Source of the DNA: Cnuella takakiae
GTDB taxonomy: Bacteria; Bacteroidota; Bacteroidia; Chitinophagales; Chitinophagaceae
DNA length: 64,000 nucleotides
NCBI RefSeq assembly: GCF_001953305.1
Contig: NZ_MTFE01000010.1
Coordinates: 3,042,772-3,106,771 of the forward strand
Direction of reading: 5' to 3'
Shown here: positions 1 through 8,010 of the stretch, piece after piece
Layout of the letters: each line of letters begins with the position of its first letter
Position numbering within the stretch: the stretch's first letter is position 1
Position numbers and translations under genes: made by a program
Notes under the pieces: model-generated
Seen by the model: the letters and a program-made list of their open reading frames with translations, nothing else
Told to the model about the DNA's origin: nothing
Database searches by the model: none

Positions 1-475
1 CGAGTTTATACTCATCGCCCTTTTCTTCAAAATAGGCTATGGCTTCCGCCTTAGGTATGGCCTTGCGCTCATAACTGTTGGCCTGCTTGGCCAGTTCGTT
101 CATCTTTTTTTCCAATGCCTTCAGGTCCTCTTCGGAAATGGTGCGGCCGCCCAGGTCTACATCATAGTAAAAACCGTTTTCAATGGCGGGCCCTACCCAG
201 AACTTCACACCGGGGAACTGCGACTCAATAGCCTCGGCCATCAGGTGGGCCGAGGAATGCCAGAACGTGCTTTGGCCGCCCTTATCATCCCAGGTCAGCA
301 ACTTAAGGGCACTGTCTTCATTGATGGGCCGCGTTGCATCCCACACTTCGCCATTCACTTCTGCGGCCAGTACTTTACGGGCAAGACCTTCCGAGATGGA
401 CTTGGCCACCTCCAAGGCAGACACGCCTGCCTCGTAGCTGCGCACCGCGCCATCCGGAAATTTTATTTGAATCAT
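1..475 (-). CDS. thrS: Threonyl-tRNA synthetase, N-terminal part (cut by window edge)
   Basis: Charges tRNA-Thr with threonine in the cytoplasm. The frame opens at an ATG (475-473) and reads MIQIKFPDGAVRS, the start of a TGS domain, and continues open to base 1. Next comes the editing-domain signature HSSAHLMAEA and the stretch IPKAEAIAYFEEKGDEYKL, all typical of bacterial ThrS. Only about 158 of the usual roughly 640 residues are present; the catalytic and anticodon-binding domains lie outside the window. It is divergent from the secreted-protein gene at 566. The identification rests on recognised motifs and is firm. Confidence 0.93.
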   Translation of the reverse strand, partial: MIQIKFPDGAVRSYEAGVSALEVAKSISEGLARKVLAAEVNGEVWDATRPINEDSALKLLTWDDKGGQSTFWHSSAHLMAEAIESQFPGVKFWVGPAIENGFYYDVDLGGRTISEEDLKALEKKMNELAKQANSYERKAIPKAEAIAYFEEKGDEYKL

Positions 476-565
476 ATGCGGTAGGTTCTTAAGAGGGGCG
501 AAATTAACAAAGCCTTGCCACATTGCACGAAAGACCCGATTTTTGAAACGCTAATTTCACGGAAT

Positions 566-1651
566 ATGAAGTTGAGGCCGGCGTTTTACCTTTTTTTACT
601 GGTATTGCTTGCAAGTGGCAGTGTACAGGCACAAAACCTTTCCGGTATCTGGAGGGGTTATTTTATTACCGAAGCATACGATCAGTACAAGTTCGAAATA
701 CAGATCAAGCAAACCCCTAAACGTACCGTTAGTGGTGTTTCTTATTCTTATCTCACAACTGTCTTCTATGGTAAGGCAACCCTTACGGGTAGCTATAATC
801 CCACGAGCAAACAAATTTTGCTACAGGAAATAAAAACGGTTGAACTCCGCATGTCGGGCAGTTCGGTTGCCTGTATCATGCGCTGCCTGATGGAATACAG
901 CAAGTCGGGCAAAGAGGAATTTTTGGAGGGAACCTATTCGTCCAAGTACGAAAAAAGCGACAAGGAGTTTGGCATCAGCCGCGGCGCTGGCTGTGGCGGC
1001 GGTAAGGTGTTTTTGCGCAAGGTGACTACCTCCGATTTTTACGTGGAGCCTTTTTTGCGCCAGGGGCCTGCACCGCGCAAACCTGATGTTGCCACCACCA
1101 AACCCAAGACTACACCAAAGCCCACGGTGCCGAAGGTTGCACCAAAACCGCAACCCAAGCCTCCGGTAGCGAGCACACCCAAAAAAGCAGTTGTGCCCCG
1201 GAAAGATTCGGTACGTAAAACTCCAGCACCGCCAATAGCACGCCAGGATGCACCCAAGGTGACCATCCCTGCACCCCGCATCAACCTGCCCGCTACTACG
1301 CGGAACCGGACCAACGACCTGGCGGAAACCGTAAGGGTAAGTGCACCCGAGATCGTGGTAAAGATTTACGACAATGGGGAAATTGACGATGACACCATCT
1401 CGGTTTACCTGGATAATAAACTGGTGCTTTCGCAAAAGAAACTGACTGCAGCCCCGCTGACCATCAACCTGAAAATGGACCCGGACAACCCGGATCACAT
1501 CCTGGTGCTGGTAGCCGAAAACCTGGGCCGCATTCCACCCAATACCTCACTGATGATTGTGCAGGACGGCGACAAACGCCACCAGGTGCGTATCACTTCC
1601 ACCGAGCAAAAGAATGCAATGGTGCGGTTCCGGTATGAAGCTGAAAAGTGA
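566..1651 (+). CDS. Secreted protein with Pro/Lys-rich linker; paralogue of the gene at 1813
   Basis: Function unknown. I start it at the ATG at 566, which begins a clear signal peptide (MKLRPAFYLFLLVLLASGSVQA), not at the upstream in-frame ATG at 515. The mature protein has an N-terminal beta-rich domain (about residues 25-165, opening NLSGIWRGYF), a linker of about 80 residues of Pro/Lys/Thr repeats (about 175-255), and a C-terminal domain (about 270-361) with IYDNGEIDDDTISVYLDN. The N- and C-terminal domains are both shared with the next gene, so the linker is an insertion between two conserved modules. Probably periplasmic or surface-exposed. A heptad-type inverted repeat follows the stop directly. 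Confidence 0.8.
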   Translation: MKLRPAFYLFLLVLLASGSVQAQNLSGIWRGYFITEAYDQYKFEIQIKQTPKRTVSGVSYSYLTTVFYGKATLTGSYNPTSKQILLQEIKTVELRMSGSSVACIMRCLMEYSKSGKEEFLEGTYSSKYEKSDKEFGISRGAGCGGGKVFLRKVTTSDFYVEPFLRQGPAPRKPDVATTKPKTTPKPTVPKVAPKPQPKPPVASTPKKAVVPRKDSVRKTPAPPIARQDAPKVTIPAPRINLPATTRNRTNDLAETVRVSAPEIVVKIYDNGEIDDDTISVYLDNKLVLSQKKLTAAPLTINLKMDPDNPDHILVLVAENLGRIPPNTSLMIVQDGDKRHQVRITSTEQKNAMVRFRYEAEK

Positions 1652-1665
1652 TGTCTGATTTGTGG

Positions 1666-1731
1666 TTTCGGATTTCGGCAGTTTACAATGATGCCAACAA
1701 CCCCTTTTTGGGCAAGATCCGAAATCCGAAA
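1666..1731. repeat. Inverted repeat with 7-nt periodicity
   Basis: Arms TTTCGGATTTCGG (1666-1678) and its exact reverse complement (1719-1731) are 13 nt long and lie 40 nt apart. Both arms and their flanks keep a 7-nt period (GATTTCG-like words). The element starts 15 bases after the stop codon at 1651. It belongs to a set of similar elements in other gaps of the window. It may fold in the 3' end of the transcript; no T-tract follows. Confidence 0.7.
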
Positions 1732-1812
1732 TCATAATTCCAAACTCCATCCCTGCTTTGCCGTTCGTGTAAAAATGCTCCCGGCTGGAGCCAATTACCG
1801 TACTTTGCTTCA

Positions 1813-2610
1813 GTGAGAAAACCAGCTGCAGCCTTATTATTTTTTTGTATCATTCTTTCTTTTGCCGGCAAAAGCCAGGTGCTCAATGGCATCTGGAAAG
1901 GTACCATGACCCAGGCACCGGGGGGCTGCTTTCCTGAATACAACCTCGAACTGCAAATAAAGATTGTTGGCAAACAGGTAACCGGCGTATGCTACCATTA
2001 CTCCGACACCCGCAATTATGTAAAAAAATTTTTCGAAGGCGAGTACCACGAAAGGACCAAGAACATCATTATCCGGGAACAGAATATCCTTGCTTTTCAC
2101 ATCCCGGAAGACTGTACGCCCTGCGTAAAGACCTATGATCTTTGGTATGCCAATTCCAACGGGGAATTGCTGAGCGGCGACTGGTTGGGCAAGGTCCTGA
2201 ACACGGGCGCCAGCTGCCAGCCTGGGCATATCACCCTTTCCCGCGTAAAGGAATCAGCCTTTGAAGGCATCCAGGAGATTGCTGTAGATACCGGTAATAT
2301 CAGGCTCGATTTTTACGACAATGGCTATGTAGACGATGACAGCATTTCGGTAATTGTAAATAACAAAGTGGTGCTGAGCCATGAAAAACTGGGTGCAAAA
2401 CCGGTCACACTGAATATCCATATGGACGCAGCCCAGCCCATTCAGGAAGTGGTGATGCAGGCCGAAAACCAAGGCTCCATTCCCCCCAATACCGCCCTGC
2501 TCATTGTTACTACGCCCCGCCGGCGCTACCAGCTTTACCTCCAATCTACGCAGAAGAGAAATGCCGCTGTCCGCTTTATTTATGAAGCACCAGTGAGTAA
2601 ACCGATGTGA
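1813..2610 (+). CDS. Secreted protein, paralogue of the gene at 566
   Basis: Function unknown. The start is a GTG (1813) opening a signal peptide (RKPAAALLFFCIILSFAGKSQ). The protein has 265 residues: an N-terminal domain (VLNGIWKGTM, with Cys residues that may pair) joined directly to a C-terminal domain (about 160-262) carrying FYDNGYVDDDSISVIVNN and IPPNTALLIV. Both domains align by eye with the preceding gene, which has an extra Pro/Lys linker between them, so the two look like a tandem duplication. The C-terminal domain resembles secreted Bacteroidota proteins of unknown role. Export is likely; the partner is unknown. Confidence 0.78.
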   Translation: MRKPAAALLFFCIILSFAGKSQVLNGIWKGTMTQAPGGCFPEYNLELQIKIVGKQVTGVCYHYSDTRNYVKKFFEGEYHERTKNIIIREQNILAFHIPEDCTPCVKTYDLWYANSNGELLSGDWLGKVLNTGASCQPGHITLSRVKESAFEGIQEIAVDTGNIRLDFYDNGYVDDDSISVIVNNKVVLSHEKLGAKPVTLNIHMDAAQPIQEVVMQAENQGSIPPNTALLIVTTPRRRYQLYLQSTQKRNAAVRFIYEAPVSKPM

Positions 2611-2662
2611 TCAACCATAACCTCCCTTTTCTTATTAAGAGACAAGAAGCGTGTACATGTTT

Positions 2663-3877
2663 TTATGCAGTAATGGATCCTGCTGTTGCATAATCGTGGA
2701 GGTAAGCGAAGGCAGGTGTTAATACGCCATTGCGAACGATGGTTGCCCGGTCAATAATATCAGAACCGCCATCCAGCAGTTCGGGTAATACGAACTTAAT
2801 CAGTTGTTCGCCAAAATACCGGGAAGCATCGCGGGGCAATTCGTTGGGAAGGTTGCCAACCGCTACTACATCAATGGAACCCGGCTGATAAGGTTTTGTT
2901 TTTTCCAGGTTGGAACGGCTTACACCATATACCGGATCGGCAATGGATTGATCACCCAGGTTGATGGGTACCGAACCATTTTCGTCATCGGTGATATCGG
3001 AAATTACAGAAATACGGAAGTCACTATCCTGAATGCTTTCCCGTTCAAAAAGCCTGGGTAGGTTTTGATCCCAGTAAACACCGTTCAACAGGATATCGGT
3101 GTGGCTGGTATACAAGGGAAACAAACAACGGTACTGCTCAGGGTGCTCGTGGAAATGATCGCGGTTATAGCTTCCCTCCTCTTTGTGCGCATACAGATCG
3201 GCGCCTTTCAACTGAACATAAACAGGATACTCGAATGACCGGCTTCGGTATTCTTCCTTCTCCACTTCAATAATGCCCATCAGGTTCATCACCTCCACAA
3301 TGCCATGGGCTACCCTGCCCGATCCTGTAACCCCAATTTTAATATTGGGCAACTTCAAACCAAAATAGGCATGGATCAATTTGCGAAAACTCTTTTGTTT
3401 GAACACCCTTTCCAACTGGTAGGATCCGGTACGGTTTCCATAAGCCATCATGCCATTATGTGCCCCCACAACACCTGCAAAAAAACCGAAACCAATAATG
3501 CGCTGACCATCGGAATGTTCAAGGCATTCAAAATCGATGAGGGTGATATGCTGTTTCAGAATTGTTTGCAGCAACACCTGGTTGTGTGCTTGCTTTTTCT
3601 TGGTATGCGAAAAAAAGAGGTAGGTCTTTTCAGCCAATAATTGGTTTACCGGAACTTCCTTGATGCCCAGCAAAATGGCACAATCACTTAGATCTTCCAC
3701 TACCTCGATGCCAGCCATACGGTACTCCTTATCGGTATAACAGCGTGTCGGGCAAGTCTGCACTTTGATGGTCAGTTGGGGGAACTGCTTTTGTAACATT
3801 TTGCATTGACCGGGAGTAAGCGCAACCCGGTTGTCTGCTGGTACTTTTCCTTCCCGTATAAGTCCTAGGGTAATCAT
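2663..3877 (-). CDS. Saccharopine dehydrogenase-like NAD-dependent oxidoreductase
   Basis: A 404-residue cytosolic enzyme of the alanine dehydrogenase / transhydrogenase / saccharopine dehydrogenase superfamily. The N-terminal substrate domain opens ITLGLIREGKVPADNRVALTP, the AlaDH/PNT N-terminal pattern. A Rossmann segment (IGVTGSGRVAHGIVEVM, about residue 180) should bind NAD, and the C-terminal part contains PVYGVSRSNLEKTKPYQPGSIDVVAVGNLP. The best guess is lysine-forming saccharopine dehydrogenase or a close amino-acid dehydrogenase. No lysine-pathway neighbour supports the substrate, so specificity is inferred only. It is convergent with the gene ending at 2610. Confidence 0.72.
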   Translation of the reverse strand: MITLGLIREGKVPADNRVALTPGQCKMLQKQFPQLTIKVQTCPTRCYTDKEYRMAGIEVVEDLSDCAILLGIKEVPVNQLLAEKTYLFFSHTKKKQAHNQVLLQTILKQHITLIDFECLEHSDGQRIIGFGFFAGVVGAHNGMMAYGNRTGSYQLERVFKQKSFRKLIHAYFGLKLPNIKIGVTGSGRVAHGIVEVMNLMGIIEVEKEEYRSRSFEYPVYVQLKGADLYAHKEEGSYNRDHFHEHPEQYRCLFPLYTSHTDILLNGVYWDQNLPRLFERESIQDSDFRISVISDITDDENGSVPINLGDQSIADPVYGVSRSNLEKTKPYQPGSIDVVAVGNLPNELPRDASRYFGEQLIKFVLPELLDGGSDIIDRATIVRNGVLTPAFAYLHDYATAGSITA

Positions 3878-3963
3878 GGTGTTTAAAGTTAATGGGTTTG
3901 GCGTTGCTTATGGAGGAAGGTGTGTTTGCAACATAGACGTGGAAGGAAATAGATATCATCCAG

Positions 3964-3998
3964 GTAATGGGTGATGCGTGAAAAGGGATGAGTGAGAT
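3964..3998. repeat. Heptad-periodic stretch in the 302-bp gap 3878-4179
   Basis: Five successive 7-mers (GTAATGG, GTGATGC, GTGAAAA, GGGATGA, GTGAGAT) keep a 7-nt phase. The gap 3878-4179 between two minus-strand genes otherwise shows only the methyltransferase terminator near 4130 and AT-rich sequence expected to carry the promoter of the 3877 gene; I see no gene in it. The words resemble those at 43977-44011. Confidence 0.45.
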
Positions 3999-4129
3999 TC
4001 AAGAGTGGTATTACTACTGGTTTAAACGCTTCCTAAAATGAATTTTAAATAACAGAAGGAAATATTTTTTAAAGTTGAGTGGCCATGATTGTAAAACTTT
4101 GATACTGCTTTTGATCATCTTATTACAAT

Positions 4130-4154
4130 AAAAAAAGGAGCCCGATGGCTCCTT
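4130..4154 (-). terminator. Rho-independent terminator of the methyltransferase gene
   Basis: Read on the minus strand: stem AAGGAGCC / GGCTCCTT with a 4-nt loop, followed by a run of seven T. It lies 26 bases past the stop of the gene ending at 4180. Confidence 0.85.
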
Positions 4155-4179
4155 AGTCGCAACCAATCCAAAACCAATA

Positions 4180-4803
4180 TCATCGGCTTGCTTCCATTAC
4201 CATAATCGCAGCCCTGCCTTGGTGACAAGGACCATTTTCCAATTGTACTAAGAGGTTTTCGCAACGTTCAATTGTTAGGTCAGCAAAATCATCGAGGAGC
4301 ATTTTAGTCGTATAAAGCAAGTTTGAATCTTCCGGTCCGCCTGTTTGGTAAGCCAGTTGCTTCCTGGCAAATCCAACCACCAGCAAGTGGCCACCTTTGT
4401 TTAAGGCAGCAACTAATTTGCCATGCAAGGCCTTCCTGTCGCCGGGTGGCAGATGCGCAAACACCAGGGCAATAGCATCATAACTTTTAACCGGGTTGAA
4501 TGCTGCTGCACTTGATTGAAAATAGCGCAGGCTTACTCCTGCTTCCATTGCATTTTGCAAAGCTTTCCGGATGGCTTCCCCGCTGTTTGTAAATGCATCA
4601 ACCTGCCAACCCATTTTTGCAGCATATATCGCATTGCAACCTGATCCCTCCAGGGGTAAGAGCAAACTGCCAGGCTCTTGGCGGGTCAGGAATTCCTGGA
4701 AATACCTGTTTGGCTCGCCGCCATACAGATGTGGATGGCCTGTAAATGGCTGTTTTCCGAATGCTGCTTCCATAAAACAATTTCCATATATCTGCTTGTT
4801 CAT
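4180..4803 (-). CDS. Class I SAM-dependent methyltransferase (TehB-like)
   Basis: A 207-residue cytosolic protein with the fold order of small SAM methyltransferases. A degenerate motif I at about residues 47-60 (LLLPLEGSGCNAIYAAKMGW) precedes an acidic-type strand end (VDAF), then SYDAIALVFAHLPP (post-motif, about 107-120) and LNKGGHLLVVGFARKQL (about 134-150). Family members of this size methylate small molecules or confer tellurite resistance; substrate unknown. Motif I has E-G-S-G in place of the usual D/E-x-G-x-G-x-G, so SAM binding is probable but unproven. Monocistronic, with its own terminator, divergent from proB. Confidence 0.75.
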   Translation of the reverse strand: MNKQIYGNCFMEAAFGKQPFTGHPHLYGGEPNRYFQEFLTRQEPGSLLLPLEGSGCNAIYAAKMGWQVDAFTNSGEAIRKALQNAMEAGVSLRYFQSSAAAFNPVKSYDAIALVFAHLPPGDRKALHGKLVAALNKGGHLLVVGFARKQLAYQTGGPEDSNLLYTTKMLLDDFADLTIERCENLLVQLENGPCHQGRAAIMVMEASR

Positions 4804-4950
4804 CAGGTGACAAGTATCACATAACCGTGAAGAATTCTTTATTGCCGCTTCAATTTGGGCGGATTAGAACCTTTTCAATAAATCCTGCTATTTCGTGAAC
4901 AATATGCAAGAGCAAAGCAATAATTTTAACAAGTTTCAATTAAACAGCCC

Positions 4951-5988
4951 ATGCAACTACCTGTACTGGTCATCAAGCTGGGATCCGCGGTGATCTCGGA
5001 CAGCCAGGGAAATATCGACGAAAAGATCATCCGCAAGTTGGCAGCCGAAGTGGCAAGCCTGTCTAAAGCCTATCATATTGTATTGGTATCGAGTGGTGCT
5101 GTGGGGAGCGGAAAATCTTTTTTCAAAAAGTATAAAGGCAGCTTGGTTGAACGGAAAGCCGCTGCTGCCGTGGGCAACCCCATTCTCATCAGGTTATACG
5201 ACCGGTACTGCTCCAAACATGGCATCACGGTGGCCCAGGCCCTTTGCGAAAGGCACCATTTTTCCAACCGCGCCCAGTTCTTACAACTGAAGGAAACCTT
5301 TCATGAGTTTTGGCGCAACGATATCCTGCCTGTGGTAAATGAAAACGACCTGGTCAGCAATGTGGAACTGAAATTTTCCGACAACGACGAACTGGCAACC
5401 CTGCTGGCCCTGGGTTTTGATGCCGATACCCTGGTGATCTGCACCTCCGTTGGCGGCTTTCTCGATGGTGAGAAAAAAGTTATCCCTGTGGTGTCTACAA
5501 TCGACCAGTCGGTAATGGGCTATATATCCAACGAAAAAAGCGGCCTTGGCCTGGGTGGCATGCTGAGCAAAATGACCTTTACCCGGCTGGCAACCTCCAT
5601 GGGTATACGGGTTTCAATAACCGGCCTTGCCGGTAAGGAGCCTTTAACCCGTTCGCTGAACGGGCTGCAGGGTACTACCTTTAAACCGCAACGCTCCAAC
5701 CTCAAAGCCCGCCAGAAATGGCTTGCCAGCGGCTCCATCACCCTGGGTGAGCTGCAACTGGATGAAGGCGCCGAAAAAGCCCTTCATGCTCGCAAAAGCC
5801 TGCTGTCGGTAGGCGTTAAGCAATTACAGGGAGCCTTTAGTGCCGGTGAAGTGGTACAGCTCCGCAATACCCAAGAAACCATCATTGGTGTAGCCAAGGT
5901 AAAACTGGGTGCCGCCGACCTGCAACAACAACTGCAAACCAGGAATGTACTGGCTGCACATGCCGACGATATCGTTTTATTTGACTAA
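4951..5988 (+). CDS. proB: Glutamate 5-kinase
   Basis: Phosphorylates glutamate to gamma-glutamyl phosphate, the first step of proline synthesis. The protein has 345 residues. The amino-acid kinase domain carries VIKLGSAV (7-14), VSSGAVGSG (about 46-54), NENDLVSN and FSDNDELATL (substrate and Mg/ATP loops), and GLGLGGMLSKM, a variant of the family's GTGGMxTK. The C-terminal PUA domain (about 255-340) reads KARQKWLASGSITLGELQLD onward, ending in GEVVQLRN. It lies 9 bases ahead of proA, forming the standard proBA operon. Presumably feedback-inhibited by proline as in the family. Confidence 0.96.
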   Translation: MQLPVLVIKLGSAVISDSQGNIDEKIIRKLAAEVASLSKAYHIVLVSSGAVGSGKSFFKKYKGSLVERKAAAAVGNPILIRLYDRYCSKHGITVAQALCERHHFSNRAQFLQLKETFHEFWRNDILPVVNENDLVSNVELKFSDNDELATLLALGFDADTLVICTSVGGFLDGEKKVIPVVSTIDQSVMGYISNEKSGLGLGGMLSKMTFTRLATSMGIRVSITGLAGKEPLTRSLNGLQGTTFKPQRSNLKARQKWLASGSITLGELQLDEGAEKALHARKSLLSVGVKQLQGAFSAGEVVQLRNTQETIIGVAKVKLGAADLQQQLQTRNVLAAHADDIVLFD

Positions 5989-5997
5989 GCAAGAACA

Positions 5998-7239
5998 ATG
6001 GAAAGCATTTTACCCCTGCTGCAAAAAACACATAAAGCTGCCTCCAGCCTCCGGGCCAGCACCGATGCGCAACTCCGCAAAACGCTCCTGAGCATGGCCG
6101 ATCTGTTGGAAGCAGACAGCAAAGCCATCTTAAAAGCCAACCAAAGCGATGTGGCCCGGCAGGAACCCAACGACCCCCGTACCGACCGCCTGCTACTAAA
6201 TGAACAACGTATTGGGAGCATTGCCAATGCTATGCGCCAGATCAGCAAGCTGCCCAATCCCGGTGGCAAACTGCTGGAGAAACGCAAGCTGCCAAATGGC
6301 TTACTGCTGCAGAAAATAGCCGTACCCCTTGGCGTGGTTGGTGCCATCTACGAATCGCGCCCCAATGTAACCTTCGACATTGCCGCACTTTGCATCCGCA
6401 GCGGCAATGCCTGTGTACTCAAGGGCAGCAGCGAAGCCGAAGCAACCAATAAGGCCGCCATCAAGATCATCAAAGCAGCTTTAAAGGAAAATGGCATCAA
6501 CCCGGATTGTGTTACCCTTTTGCCTGCGGCAAGGGAAACGGTTGCCGAGCTGTTTACCGCCACCCGTTACGTGGATGTCCTGATCCCGCGCGGCTCCGAT
6601 GGATTGATCCAATATGTAAGGAAAAACAGCCTGGTGCCGGTAATTGAAACGGGTGCGGGTGTTTGCCATATTTACGTGGAATCGGAAGCAGACCTGAAGA
6701 AGGCCCTCAGAATTGTGGTAAATGCCAAAACATCCAGGCCCTCGGTGTGCAATGCTGTTGACGCTATACTGGTTGACGAAGCGATTGCTGCAGACTTCCT
6801 GCCTTCGCTCGCAGCAGCCTTTTTGCCCTTTGAAGTGGCGGTTTTTGCCGCACCCAAGGCTGCCCGCCAGTTGAAGGGGTATCCCTTTTTGCAGGAGGCC
6901 AGGCCTGAAGATTTTGGAAGGGAGTTCCTGAGTCTTCAATGCGCCATCAAAACAGTTAAGAACCTGGATGAGGCACTGGCGCATATCAGTGCCTTCTCTA
7001 CCCGCCATTCCGAAGCCATTATATCGCGCAACAAAGCCCAGTGCAAACGTTTTGTACAGGAAGTGGATGCCGCAGCTGTGTACACCAATGCCTCCACCCG
7101 TTTTACCGATGGAGAAGAATTTGGGCTGGGTGCTGAAATAGGCATTTCTACCCAAAAGCTGCATGCAAGAGGGCCATTTGCATTGGAGAAATTGGTAACG
7201 GAAAAATGGGTCATTGAAGGAAACGGCCAGATTCGTTAA
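5998..7239 (+). CDS. proA: Gamma-glutamyl phosphate reductase
   Basis: Reduces gamma-glutamyl phosphate to glutamate semialdehyde with NADPH, the second proline step. The 413-residue length is normal. Diagnostic stretches: PLGVVGAIYESRPNVTFDIA (about 110-129), IPRGSDGLIQYV (about 196-207), VIETGAGVCHIYVES and the catalytic cysteine at about residue 251 in KTSRPSVCNAVDAILV. The C-terminus has TNASTRFTDGEEFGLGAEIGIST. Directly downstream of proB, so the unstable intermediate can be passed between partner enzymes. Confidence 0.97.
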   Translation: MESILPLLQKTHKAASSLRASTDAQLRKTLLSMADLLEADSKAILKANQSDVARQEPNDPRTDRLLLNEQRIGSIANAMRQISKLPNPGGKLLEKRKLPNGLLLQKIAVPLGVVGAIYESRPNVTFDIAALCIRSGNACVLKGSSEAEATNKAAIKIIKAALKENGINPDCVTLLPAARETVAELFTATRYVDVLIPRGSDGLIQYVRKNSLVPVIETGAGVCHIYVESEADLKKALRIVVNAKTSRPSVCNAVDAILVDEAIAADFLPSLAAAFLPFEVAVFAAPKAARQLKGYPFLQEARPEDFGREFLSLQCAIKTVKNLDEALAHISAFSTRHSEAIISRNKAQCKRFVQEVDAAAVYTNASTRFTDGEEFGLGAEIGISTQKLHARGPFALEKLVTEKWVIEGNGQIR

Positions 7240-7325
7240 TAGTAGTGTGGTGTTGTCAAGGTTATGCCGTATACGCTATCCTTTTGGCAATCGCCTATCT
7301 TCGTCCCGGCTTTAAACCTGCAACC

Positions 7326-7802
7326 ATGAGCGAAAAGAACGGATTGGATGAAATTGACCGCAAGATCCTGAACGAACTGGCTAGGGATGCCGAAAAACCT
7401 TATTCCCAGATTGCCAAAAGCCTGGATGTTTCCAATACAATGATCCACCAGCGGATTGCGCGGATGAAGCAGTTGGGTGTAATTGAGCAAACGGAAATAA
7501 AGCTGAATGAAAAGCACCTGGGTTATGGCTCTTCCGCATTTACCGGTATCATCTTAAAAGAAGTTTCCAATACAGCTAAAGTGATGGAAGCCCTTGACAA
7601 GATTCCTGAAGTGGTGGAATGTTATTTTGTTTCAGGCGCCTACAACCTGTTTGTAAAAATTATTGCCAAAAACAATGACCACCTGATGCATGTGTTGTAT
7701 GAAAAAATTGACAGCATTAAAGGAATCGTTCGAACAGAAACCCTGATCAATTTCCGAACGGTAATCAAAAGAGGTTGCCCTATTCCGGATGCAGATATAT
7801 AA
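7326..7802 (+). CDS. Lrp/AsnC family transcriptional regulator
   Basis: A 158-residue DNA-binding regulator, normal length for the family. I start it at the ATG at 7326 (MSEKNGLDEIDRKILNEL) and not at the upstream in-frame ATG at 7245, which would add a non-family extension. Winged helix at about 8-60 (YSQIAKSLDVSNTMIHQRI is the HTH); ligand-binding RAM domain at about 75-150 (AFTGIILKEVSNTAKVMEALDKI). It sits just after proBA on the same strand, 86 bases downstream, and is closed by a strong terminator. Regulation of amino-acid metabolism is the family expectation; the actual targets cannot be read here. Confidence 0.92.
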   Translation: MSEKNGLDEIDRKILNELARDAEKPYSQIAKSLDVSNTMIHQRIARMKQLGVIEQTEIKLNEKHLGYGSSAFTGIILKEVSNTAKVMEALDKIPEVVECYFVSGAYNLFVKIIAKNNDHLMHVLYEKIDSIKGIVRTETLINFRTVIKRGCPIPDADI

Positions 7803-7821
7803 ATCCAGTAACAAAATTACA

Positions 7822-7844
7822 GCCACCTCAGGGTGGCTTTTTTT
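7822..7844 (+). terminator. Rho-independent terminator after the Lrp gene
   Basis: Stem GCCACC / GGTGGC (7822-7827, 7832-7837) with loop TCAG, followed by seven T. Ends the proBA-lrp side transcript ahead of pckA. Confidence 0.93.
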
Positions 7845-7959
7845 ATGTTTTTACCGGTATGTTATTCGGATAAAAGCTTCGGTGTTCAAACTTTAGCTTT
7901 CGTGTATAAATGACACCTATTCGCACGTTTAAAAATATTTTTCGTTTTATTGTGGGTGG

Positions 7960-7994
7960 TTTGGTGTCAAAATTGCTTTTATACCCTAGCTTTA
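7960..7994 (+). promoter_or_regulatory. Possible Bacteroidota-type promoter of pckA
   Basis: TTTG (7960-7963) and TAGCTTTA (7987-7994) approximate the Bacteroidota -33 TTTG and -7 TAnnTTTG elements, spaced 23 nt, ending 16 bases before the pckA ATG. The -7 box has one mismatch at its last base, so this is tentative. Confidence 0.35.
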
Positions 7995-8010
7995 TTTAAA
8001 AGACGCACCC

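Noticed and set aside
515-565. Upstream start of the secreted protein at 515
   Set aside because: The signal peptide begins at 566; the added residues would hide it.
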